In this document: positions 23,655 through 31,134 of the stretch, in pieces
Layout: each line of letters starts with the position of its first letter
Position numbering within the stretch: the first letter of the stretch is position 1
Source: Rariloculus sp963665575
Lineage (GTDB): Bacteria > Pseudomonadota > Gammaproteobacteria > Steroidobacterales > Rariloculaceae
Direction of reading: 5' to 3'
Length of the DNA: 64,000 nt
Assembly: GCA_963665575.2 (NCBI GenBank)
Contig: CAXXDW010000003.1
Span: forward strand, 868,001-932,000
Position numbers and translations under genes: made by a program
Notes under the pieces: model-generated
The model's input: the letters and a program-made list of their open reading frames with translations, nothing else
Database searches by the model: none
Told to the model about the DNA's origin: nothing

Positions 23655-26522
23655 TCATTCGCACACCACCCCATCGTTGTCCCCGTCGTTCATATACGGA
23701 TAGGCGATGTGCCCCCGGCGCACCGGCGCAATGCCGTGAGCCCGGGCTTCGGCGCAGGTGATCCGGCCGTCGCCGTTGTCGTCATAGAGCACCAGCGCCC
23801 GCGGCCGTTCGGGCGGCGTGTCGCAATCGCGCACGATCATGTCCGTGGAGCCGCACATCGCAAGAACGCGCTCGGCCGCATCGGCCTCGCTCCGGTCGAT
23901 GGTGAGATCGTACTTTCGCCTCACGTCGAGCGTGCGGTCCACGAACCAACAGGCATTGAGATTAGGCCGCCATTCGGCCACGTCCTTGTCGCTCTTCAGG
24001 AACCGGTTTACCGATGGGCTGGCCAAGGTCAGATTGAGCAGGTCCCGTGCGAACGCCCGCTTCGTGGCGGCGCTCGCAGCGCACAGCCCGCTGTCGTGCG
24101 CTTCCGAGCGCGCGACGATGTGCTCGATGTCGGTTTCGCGCGTGCTGGCAAAGCACTGCCCGGTATAGGGTCCGTAGATGCTGCCAATACCGACGACGAT
24201 CTGGTCCTCCACGGATGGAGGATAGGGGTAGTCGCCGCTGTCGTACTCCGAGCAGCGGTTTTCGGGGGCCACCCGGATGCCGCGATAGCGTTCCTGACCG
24301 ATGCCCGTGGGCGATTCCGTGCGGCCGGCGACTCGATCGATCCGCCAGACGCCCGTGCCCTGGTTTGAAGCGGCAAAGTCGTACAGACGGCCGGCGATCG
24401 TCTGGTTGTCGATCCGGACGGCGGCATCGGCAAACAGCGACAGGAACGAACTGCGGCCCGCAGCGTCGACGGCGAAGGCGGCGTCCGTACCGGGGTAGCT
24501 ACAGTTGTCGCCCGGCGCCACCGTAAGGCCCGCGTAACAATCACCTTCCGCCACGGCATCGGACGCAACCACCGTGATCGTGAAGGTGCGCGTATCGATG
24601 TCGCCGTCGCTGTCCGTCGCGGTGTAGGTCATGGCGTACGTGCCCACTATGGACGGTGTGCCGGTGAGCTGCCGCGTGGCGCCGTCGAAGATGAGCCCAG
24701 GCACCTCGGGCGAAAGGCTGTAGACGAGATCACCGTCGCCGCCGCCGGCGGCGGGCAGCGACAGGGCGCCGACGGCGGTGCCCGCCGTGTAGGTTTGATC
24801 GCCCGGGCCGGTCGCGCTACCGAAGTCCGGCGAGGTATCCCCGCCCGGCGGTTCCGTGCTGCCGGCGACCCGGTCGATGTGCCAGACGCCTTCGCCCTGG
24901 TGTGAGGCGACCAGGTCGTAGACCTGGCCGTCGACGGTGATGTTGTCGAGCCTGATCCGGATCCCCGCCAGGTACGTCAGGAACGAGCCGCGGCCCCGTT
25001 CGTTGACGGTGAAAGCGTCGTCGGTACCCGGATACGTGCAGCGCTCACCGATCGTCAGGACAAGACCCGGTTGGCAGGCACCGTCGTCGACGGCGCCGGA
25101 GTCAACGACGCTGATCGTGAATTGGCGGGAATCGGTGTCGCCGTCGGTGTCCGCAACCGTGTAGGCCATGGCATAGGTACCCGCCGCGGTCGGCGTACCG
25201 GTGAGCTCGAGCGTGTCGGGGTCGAAACTCAGGCCCGGTATTTCTGGCGAGAGGCTGTAGGTCAGGGCGCCGTCGCCGCCGCTTGCGCCAGGCAGCCTCA
25301 GCGTGGCGATGGCGGTGCCGGTCGTGTAGCGCTGGTCGCCCGGACCGGTCCCGCCCAGATTGGGCGACGCGTCGACTCCATCGTCAATGACCCAGGTCCC
25401 GCCCAGCCAGCGTGCGGCGGAATCGTCGCTCCGGGTGCAGCGGGACGCGAACCAGCCGTACGTACCTGTGGTGAAGTGAAGGTCCGCCCGGCATGTTTCG
25501 CCGTCGTCGTACGTGAGCGTCAGCCGCCCAGCATCCGGCGCGGTCCGGGCATAGCGGTAGCCGCCCGCTTGGTTCATGGCCATGCCGTCGCGCTGCCCGG
25601 TCTCCGTGTAGCGGTCCCCTTCTCCGAGGATGACCGTGAACCGGCCGTCGCCGGTCTCGTACACCAGCTCGAGCCCGTCGACGCGCTGATTGAACGCCAC
25701 GTGATCGGCCGGCGCGTGTCCCTGCACGGCGGACGTGGAAAGGTTGTTCCAGTCGCCGGCCGGAGTCACCGCCACGTTGACCACCCGAATGGGCCGGTCG
25801 GCCACGACCGACAGGATCCAGCGGCCGACACCCGCGCCCAGCCGGCCCTGAATGTTCGCGTCGCCCGCCTCCAGTTGCTGTGCAGTCAATGTGCGTGCGC
25901 CGCCGGGCGGAAGCGTCAGACGCACCTCCCCGCCGGAGGCCGGTACGCTGCTCTCGTCGCGCGCTCCGATGGTGACCGCCGTAGCCGCATCGCCGGGATT
26001 GATCAGCCGAAGCCGGCTCGCCTGCGTCAGGTCGATCGCGGGATTGAAGAGGGGCACCTCGTAGCGGGACCGGCCCGCCACCACAATCTCGCGCACAGTG
26101 TCGTGCATGACCGCGAGCGTTCCGTCCGGCCCGCGTACGTAAGCCGCGAGATCTACTTCAAGCCCGGTATCGATCTCAAGCCGCCGGTCGGCGTTGGCCG
26201 CGCCGAGACCGCCCGACAACCCCTTCAGCGCATTGCCGTTGGCGAGATCCGTGGCATCGAATTCCGCCACCCCGTACGCGCCAAGTGTGAATGTTGCCGG
26301 GCCAGAGCGCGTGCCTGCGTCGTCAACGGCATGGACCGCCACGGTCCCGGAGGTGTCCGTAGGATTGAGAACCCGGAGAACGCCCTGGGGCGCGTTGGCC
26401 ATGGCCGGTGAGACGAACAGCGGTATCGAGTAATGCCCGGCGCTTGAGGTCAGGCTCCACAGCAGAAGACAACCAAGGGGCACAAGTCGCCTACCCGGAT
26501 GCTGTCGGCGCCCGCCGACCAT
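23655..26522 (-). CDS. Secreted protein with putative Ig repeats, HNH nuclease and Excalibur domains
   Basis: 955 residues from the ATG at 26522, chosen because it opens a signal peptide (RR.., then LVPLGCLLLWSLTSSAG). Two copies of a putative Ig (He_PIG) domain follow (LSFDPDTLELTGTPTAAGTY; LIFDGATRQLTGTPSIVGTY), each trailed by a segment with YPGTD and WHIDRVAG/WRIDRVAG. About residues 790-870 are an HNH nuclease of the DUF1524-like type: ETDIEHIVARSEAHDSG, DLLNLTLASPSVNRFLKS, DVAEWRPN. The last 50 residues have an EF-hand-like DDNGDGRITCAEA and an Excalibur-type ending NDGDNDGVVCE, which binds calcium. It is probably an exported or surface nuclease; a role in DNA scavenging or competition is inference. 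Confidence 0.82.
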   Translation of the reverse strand: MVGGRRQHPGRRLVPLGCLLLWSLTSSAGHYSIPLFVSPAMANAPQGVLRVLNPTDTSGTVAVHAVDDAGTRSGPATFTLGAYGVAEFDATDLANGNALKGLSGGLGAANADRRLEIDTGLEVDLAAYVRGPDGTLAVMHDTVREIVVAGRSRYEVPLFNPAIDLTQASRLRLINPGDAATAVTIGARDESSVPASGGEVRLTLPPGGARTLTAQQLEAGDANIQGRLGAGVGRWILSVVADRPIRVVNVAVTPAGDWNNLSTSAVQGHAPADHVAFNQRVDGLELVYETGDGRFTVILGEGDRYTETGQRDGMAMNQAGGYRYARTAPDAGRLTLTYDDGETCRADLHFTTGTYGWFASRCTRSDDSAARWLGGTWVIDDGVDASPNLGGTGPGDQRYTTGTAIATLRLPGASGGDGALTYSLSPEIPGLSFDPDTLELTGTPTAAGTYAMAYTVADTDGDTDSRQFTISVVDSGAVDDGACQPGLVLTIGERCTYPGTDDAFTVNERGRGSFLTYLAGIRIRLDNITVDGQVYDLVASHQGEGVWHIDRVAGSTEPPGGDTSPDFGSATGPGDQTYTAGTAVGALSLPAAGGGDGDLVYSLSPEVPGLIFDGATRQLTGTPSIVGTYAMTYTATDSDGDIDTRTFTITVVASDAVAEGDCYAGLTVAPGDNCSYPGTDAAFAVDAAGRSSFLSLFADAAVRIDNQTIAGRLYDFAASNQGTGVWRIDRVAGRTESPTGIGQERYRGIRVAPENRCSEYDSGDYPYPPSVEDQIVVGIGSIYGPYTGQCFASTRETDIEHIVARSEAHDSGLCAASAATKRAFARDLLNLTLASPSVNRFLKSDKDVAEWRPNLNACWFVDRTLDVRRKYDLTIDRSEADAAERVLAMCGSTDMIVRDCDTPPERPRALVLYDDNGDGRITCAEARAHGIAPVRRGHIAYPYMNDGDNDGVVCE

Positions 26523-26943
26523 TTCGGGGATATCTCGCAACGAGCGGGATGCGACCGACAGCCCGTGCGCGCAACGGGCGACGCAACCGGGCAAAAGCTG
26601 CCCGCACGCTATGTCCAAAAGCAGAAGACGATCCGACAAACGCAGCATCTGCCCTCCGTGGCGGGCCTACACTCAGCAAGCCGACTCCGGTCGCCATGGT
26701 ACCGGACGGAACGCCGTAGGTCCCGGCGATTGCGACAAGAATCCGGCGTTCGAGCGTGGGTGGTCGGTTCCGCAATGGGGCGGCGGCGTTCAATCGGCAG
26801 TCAACGATCCCACGGGTCTCGAAAGACGCGTGCAACGAAACAGCACGATGATCCAAAATCTCGCGCGCGGAAGCGGCCCAGGTATCTGAGACCGTCGGAT
26901 GGTCTGACTCCTTCCGGGGAGGCTCGGGCGTTCATCGAACGGT

Positions 26944-27819
26944 TCAAGCGGTGGCGCTGAGTCGAGTGTACGGCACCGACCAGGTGGCGTCGCCGCATTG
27001 AACCCTGGCGCGCTTGGGATTCATGCGCACGATGGTGCCCGAGCGGTGTTTCCCGCGGGCGACGAACCTGACAGCGTCCCCGACGCGGAAACTCGCCCTG
27101 GCGGCCTTCCGCCGCAGGCGCGCCTCGTCGCTTTCGGGCGCGCAGGACTTCGGCGCCGCTCCCAGGCGGCGTGCGATCGCTTTCCAGGCGGGACCGTGCT
27201 TCGCCGCCGGTCCCGCCAGCGCGTGGGCGATCTCGTGCAGGATCGTGTCGGTGACCTGCACGGACGAAGCGTGCACGGCGTGGCTGCGGCTGAGCAGAAT
27301 GAGTTTTCGGCGCGGGCGGCATTCGCCGAGCTTGCGCCGTGCGCCATTGAATCGCAGCGCCCATTCGGCCAACCCATGCCGGTCCATGAGTTCGCGTGCC
27401 CGGGCCGCGACTTCGTTCAGCCGGGCCGCCCGCCTCCGACGCTCCGCGGCCGTTGAGCCGCAGTGGTGATCGAGCCCGGCGTAGGGCACGGCCCAGACAC
27501 CGGCGCCGGACCGCACTCTGGCCCGTGTGGGGTTCAGTTTTTCGATAGTGCCGGTCAGTGTAACGCTGCCCGTTGTGCCGAACCGCACCCGGTCGCCGAC
27601 TTCGAAAAACACCTGCGCGTCCTCGGCGCGCAGGGCGCACGTCCGGTCGGAGCGCCGGTCGCCCAGCAGCAATTCAACCCAATCGGTGTCCGGAACGGGC
27701 AGCACGATCAGCGCAGTGAACAATAATGGGCGGGCGTCATCGATTGAGCGGCATCGGCACAACAGCACCGGGATTCTATCCCGGGCTGTAGGGGGGCGGT
27801 GTCCTCCCATGGACGCCAC
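26944..27819 (-). CDS. SprT-like zinc metalloprotease with flanking KOW-like segments
   Basis: The core carries LHEIAHALAGPAAKHGPAWK (HExxH plus the downstream His-Gly-X-X-W pattern of SprT-like proteins), preceded by WALRFNGARRKLGECR, the family's small-strand region. Two related segments flank it: VFFEVGDRVRFGTTGSVTL, followed by PTRARVRSGAGVWAVPYAGL, and SFRVGDAVRFVARGKHRSG, followed by PKRARVQCGDATWSVPYTRL. This is an internal duplication of a KOW-like RNA- or DNA-contacting unit. The N-terminus is uncertain: the first 30 residues look non-coding, and a TTG at 27723 is a likely start. SprT-like proteases process DNA-bound proteins; the target is unknown. Confidence 0.72.
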   Translation of the reverse strand: MASMGGHRPPTARDRIPVLLCRCRSIDDARPLLFTALIVLPVPDTDWVELLLGDRRSDRTCALRAEDAQVFFEVGDRVRFGTTGSVTLTGTIEKLNPTRARVRSGAGVWAVPYAGLDHHCGSTAAERRRRAARLNEVAARARELMDRHGLAEWALRFNGARRKLGECRPRRKLILLSRSHAVHASSVQVTDTILHEIAHALAGPAAKHGPAWKAIARRLGAAPKSCAPESDEARLRRKAARASFRVGDAVRFVARGKHRSGTIVRMNPKRARVQCGDATWSVPYTRLSATA

Positions 27820-28109
27820 GGTCGGCTGAGCGGAAATGGCATCCTACCCGGTCGAGAGTCAGGTTTTTCCAGGTTCGACCCCGAGTCCGCGTACCACTCG
27901 CACGACCTCACGCAATCCGCATTGTTGAAGTCCGCACCAGCGAGCTGCAGCCGCATGAACGCGCAGAGCCTGCAACTCGACGTCGCCAGCCGGCCGGTTG
28001 ACTGAGTGTCGCGCCACGAGGGAATGCTGCTGTACTGCCGTGATCAGGTGGCTTGGGAAGCGGCGGAAGGGCGCCGTGCGGCTCTACGGCGGCACCAATC
28101 GACGGTCCG

Positions 28110-28228
28110 GGCTGCGACGGTTCCGTACCGCCTTGACCGGGCGGAATCTGTTCGCGTTTCAGCGGGTACCCGAGCGGACCAGGATCGAGCCGGGCGTGCC
28201 CGAGGATCTTACTCTCCACACGCATTGA
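28110..28228 (-). mobile_element. IS200/IS605-type right-end and tnpB-tail remnant
   Basis: About 110 bp match the region 58548-58680 that follows the tnpB fragment. They share gttcgcgtttcagc, the ggtacc and the tctccac/cctccac block in the same order and orientation. In TnpB elements this interval holds the gene's 3' tail and overlaps the guide (omega) RNA scaffold. Here no tnpB body remains, only the end. Confidence 0.6.
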
Positions 28229-28242
28229 CCGACCGGCGCCAG

Positions 28243-28569
28243 TCAGGCGCGGCTCGCTATCCGCGCACTCACGAGCCGGTTCAGGCTCACGCCTTCTTCG
28301 GCGGCGCGAATGGCGAGGGCGCGATGCGTTTCAGGAGGCACGCGAACAAGAAACTTTCCGCTGTACGCGCGCTCGGCGAGCGGTTCAGGTGGTGTTTCAC
28401 CCGTAGACTGCATTTCGGTCAGCGCGTCGCGAACAACCTGCTGAATGCCGGCCAGCGCCTTTGCCGGGGTCCGCGCCAGCCAACTCAACGACGGAAACTC
28501 GGCGCAAAGGCCAACATGCTCCGCGTCCTCGGCGGACCATGTAACGCGATAGGTGTAGTGATCGTTCAT
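28243..28569 (-). CDS. hicB: HicB-family antitoxin
   Basis: 108 residues. An N-terminal HicB fold (YRVTWSAEDAEHVGLCAEFPSL, ALAGIQQVVRDALTEM) is followed by a ribbon-helix-helix DNA-binding tail (GKFLVRVPPETHRALAIRAA, SLNRLVSARI). It lies 35 bp downstream of hicA in the same orientation. The protein neutralises HicA and represses the operon, probably through the palindrome at 28821-28838. Confidence 0.88.
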   Translation of the reverse strand: MNDHYTYRVTWSAEDAEHVGLCAEFPSLSWLARTPAKALAGIQQVVRDALTEMQSTGETPPEPLAERAYSGKFLVRVPPETHRALAIRAAEEGVSLNRLVSARIASRA

Positions 28570-28604
28570 TTCATGTTTTCCAGTTTTTCCATGGCCCTGA
28601 TGAC

Positions 28605-28814
28605 CTACCGGACTTGATATGTCTTGGCCCGCCCGTTGTCATTCTGGATGTTCACTCGCGGATCGCCCGGCCAGGGCGTGCGGTAGACCCGATGGCTCGT
28701 TCCTTTCTGTCGCGGCTTGCCGAAATACGCGTCGCACACCTTGGCAAGATCCGCGAATCGAATGCCTTGCGGGTTGCCGCGAATCGACTTCAGGATTGCC
28801 GCCGTTCTCGCCAT
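28605..28814 (-). CDS. hicA: HicA-family mRNA interferase toxin
   Basis: 69 residues from the ATG at 28814. The pattern is typical of HicA: ILKSIRGNPQGIRFADLAKVCD followed by the catalytic-histidine strand KGTSHRVYRTP, then VNIQNDNGRAKTYQVR. HicA cuts mRNA independently of ribosomes until bound by HicB. It is the first gene of the pair, with the palindromic operator directly upstream. Confidence 0.85.
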   Translation of the reverse strand: MARTAAILKSIRGNPQGIRFADLAKVCDAYFGKPRQKGTSHRVYRTPWPGDPRVNIQNDNGRAKTYQVR

Positions 28815-28820
28815 GCCTCT

Positions 28821-28838
28821 AATATCAATAGTGATATT
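28821..28838. promoter_or_regulatory. Perfect inverted repeat upstream of hicAB, probable operator
   Basis: AATATCA at 28821-28827 and TGATATT at 28832-28838 are perfect 7-bp arms around ATAG, only seven bases before the hicA ATG. The AT-rich patch is exceptional in this GC-rich region. It fits a site bound by the ribbon-helix-helix domain of HicB. Confidence 0.65.
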
Positions 28839-28901
28839 ATATGTCAACCAGGCGCAGTGAACACCTGACGGAGCGGATCGCCTGAGTGCGGTGAACTCCA
28901 C

Positions 28902-29286
28902 GATTGTTGGAGTCGGTCCCTAGCGCGGGTGACTCGCGTGCTGGCCCGACGCGCCGCTGTGCTTCGCGTCCGGCGGCTGCGCCCTGCAAACGGCTGCGGG
29001 CGAGTTCGTCCGGTAAGCCGAAATGCGTGGACACCGTTGGTCGATCGCGCCCCGGACGGGCGGCTGGTCCCCGGCGAGGGCCGGCGAATCGTGCTGCTCG
29101 ACGACCCGTCCGGCGGTGAGGACTGAACCTCCCGAACCGCAGACGCCGGGAGGGGCCGGACGCCGGAAAGTTGCCCACCCGCCGCGGCCGGCCGCACCGC
29201 GGTCCGACACTGGCCCCAACGTACAGCACGCCCAGCGGCCGCCCCGGGGATGCGAGAGGCCCACTCCGGTTATCCGGCCAGGCCCG
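28902..29286. other. GC-rich stretch with no recognisable gene
   Basis: Open frames exist on both strands because of high GC, but none has a ribosome-binding site or family resemblance. No transposon end or structured repeat is obvious. Confidence 0.4.
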
Positions 29287-30096
29287 TCACCTAGTGCGGG
29301 ATCCACCGTCCGCGGAAGGGAGGGCGCCCGCGTCCCTGGGGCTGACAACGTCGATCGTCAGCGGCGGCTCGTTACCGACCAGGTGCGGGTACCTGCGCGC
29401 GAAACGGTCAGCCACGTCGTAGCCGCCCGTGAGGGCGCTCAGCGTCTCGGCGGGCGGGTTGTCCAGCCCGCGTCCGGCGGCCACATGGCAGGCATGCGCA
29501 TGGAGCTCAACCACCGCGTGCAGCTCGGTCAGCGGGTCATCCGCCAAGTCGGCGCCAAGCGCGCTGAAAACCACCTCGACCTCAAGGAGCCGGATGAGCC
29601 AAGCATACGCCCGGGACCCGAGGCGCTCCCACGCGGCTCGCTCGATCCACTCCGGCGGGGCCAGCCCGTCTCGGATGACGGGCGCCGCCAGCGCGCGCAC
29701 GCGATCGGCGTCCGGGCCAGCCTGCTCGCGGGCACGGTCCGCTAGCTCCTGCAGGGCGCGCGCGGCCGCCTCGTGCCTGGGAACCGCGTCGGCGACGTGT
29801 TTCGGGGTCCGGGACAGCTCGAGGATGTCGTGGGTGTCGATGTACGCGTGCACCGCCCGGGCAAGCTCCCGATGCACCTCCGGCAGCGCAGAAAAATCCG
29901 GCTCCTGGTGCTCGAACCACCCCTCGGCCCACGCGTAGAGACACACGGCCAGGGGTCCGGCGATCCCACCGATGGTGGTCACGGCGGCAATCCGTTCGCG
30001 CGGCGTGACGAGCAGATCGTGCATGGACGCGGTCTCCGGCAGAGCGAGCGGCGAGACCGGTGTGTCGAAGGTATCGGGAGGGAAATCGTCGGACAT
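29287..30096 (-). CDS. Hypothetical alpha-helical protein (269 aa)
   Basis: The start at the ATG at 30096 (MSDDFPPDTFD) is preferred over 30132 because the extra residues look non-coding. There is a hydrophobic patch near residues 40-60 (TIGGIAGPLAVCLYAWAEGW). Long charged helices follow (RELARAVHAYIDTHDIL, HEAAARALQELADRAREQ) and a C-terminal globular part. No catalytic motif or named family is recognised. The third-position GC bias is strong and consistent with a real gene. Confidence 0.6.
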   Translation of the reverse strand: MSDDFPPDTFDTPVSPLALPETASMHDLLVTPRERIAAVTTIGGIAGPLAVCLYAWAEGWFEHQEPDFSALPEVHRELARAVHAYIDTHDILELSRTPKHVADAVPRHEAAARALQELADRAREQAGPDADRVRALAAPVIRDGLAPPEWIERAAWERLGSRAYAWLIRLLEVEVVFSALGADLADDPLTELHAVVELHAHACHVAAGRGLDNPPAETLSALTGGYDVADRFARRYPHLVGNEPPLTIDVVSPRDAGALPSADGGSRTR

Positions 30097-30198
30097 GACG
30101 GCGCTGTGCCTAAAGCGCGCTGTAAGCGCCACCGGCCGGGGACGGCGGCACCCTGCGGATGAGGGGACTGACGAACGGTCCTGGCGCGCCTGCGCGAG

Positions 30199-30480
30199 TC
30201 ACTGAGAAAGCGCCTTGTGCAGATCGGCGAGTTCGCCGATCGAGGGGTACCAATACGCTTCCGAGCCGCGCCGGGGCAACCCGGTGAATGGCACGAGGTT
30301 CAGCGGGTAGCGCGAAGTGTCGGTGCAAGGTCGGAAACCATGCCGAAACAGGAAGATCGGCTTCCGCCAGGCGATCGCCATGACGAGTTCGAGCATCACC
30401 CCCCGTCGGGCGGACTGGCGTTGACGATCGCGAAAAAGCCGACGGCGACCCGTACAGCGCACATGTCCGTGTGACTGGTC
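30199..30480 (-). pseudogene. Nucleoside 2-deoxyribosyltransferase-like remnant, frameshifted
   Basis: One frame reads VGFFAIVNASPPDGG and then the next continues VMLELVMAIAWRKPIFLFRHGF, then YPLNLVPFTGLP and PSIGELADLHKAL. This is the conserved second half of the nucleoside 2-deoxyribosyltransferase family, interrupted by a one-base shift near 30405-30415. The upstream half is not recognisable in a single frame. Confidence 0.6.
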
Positions 30481-30666
30481 GATGCCCGACCAGCTGGAGC
30501 CCGGTGCTGTCGTCGTCGGACAATCCCTCCCAATGCGCACCCCAATCGGGCAGAGGGGTCAGGTCGACAGCGGCCATGTGAGCTCCCGGAAAAGATTACG
30601 CGCCCCATTTTCGCGCACGGGCGAGAAAAAAAAGAGGGCGCGAGGGACCCACAACGGGTCGTTCCG

Positions 30667-31134
30667 GTGGAATTTCTTGCACGGGCTGAGGGCCGTCTCG
30701 CGAAGGAGATGCCCGGGCATCCGGCAGCGCAGTTCCACGACGAATCCGGCCATAGGCACCCGGCCAAACGGGGTGAACCACATTACGACGTCGATACCCG
30801 GTACCGGGCGGAGCTGGTCACCGAGGATGTGGCCGCACCGAAGACACAACTCGAAGCGGTGACCGGGGAGCGGGTCTCGGCGTTGGAAGGCAGCGGCGCG
30901 GCCGTCAAGCCCGAGCGGGAGAATGACGGGAAGGCCCTGGCTGGAGTGGATGTGCCTGGCCGGGAGACACACGTGCCTGCGTTGCCGGAGCCGGACATGG
31001 AACCGGTTCGGATCCCGGCAAATGGCGCCGGGTCCCGAGCCGCCCACCGTGGAGAAGTCGTTGGAGTGGGAACTGGAACCCTGAACGCGGCGGGTGCTGG
31101 CGTTTTCTCGGCTTCCTACCCGAGGCTTCGGTAG
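30667..31134 (+). CDS. Possible hydrophilic protein of unknown function
   Basis: A GTG-started frame of 155 codons with acidic, Ala/Val/Glu-rich composition (TRYRAELVTEDVAAPKTQLE) and consistent codon use. No ribosome-binding site is obvious, and the 3' end overlaps the convergent nuclease-nitrilase gene by 19 bp. It could be coding or chance. Confidence 0.3.
   Translation: MEFLARAEGRLAKEMPGHPAAQFHDESGHRHPAKRGEPHYDVDTRYRAELVTEDVAAPKTQLEAVTGERVSALEGSGAAVKPERENDGKALAGVDVPGRETHVPALPEPDMEPVRIPANGAGSRAAHRGEVVGVGTGTLNAAGAGVFSASYPRLR

Noticed and set aside
25071..26411. Plus-strand frame opposite the Ig/HNH protein
   Set aside because: The minus-strand product has clear domains and a signal peptide. 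The plus frame has none and is a compositional shadow.
30578..31115. Zinc-ribbon-like minus-strand frame downstream of the nuclease-nitrilase gene (CLRCGH)
   Set aside because: Only one Cys pair, no start or ribosome-binding site, and its reading crosses a T8 run. The plus frame is slightly more protein-like but also weak.
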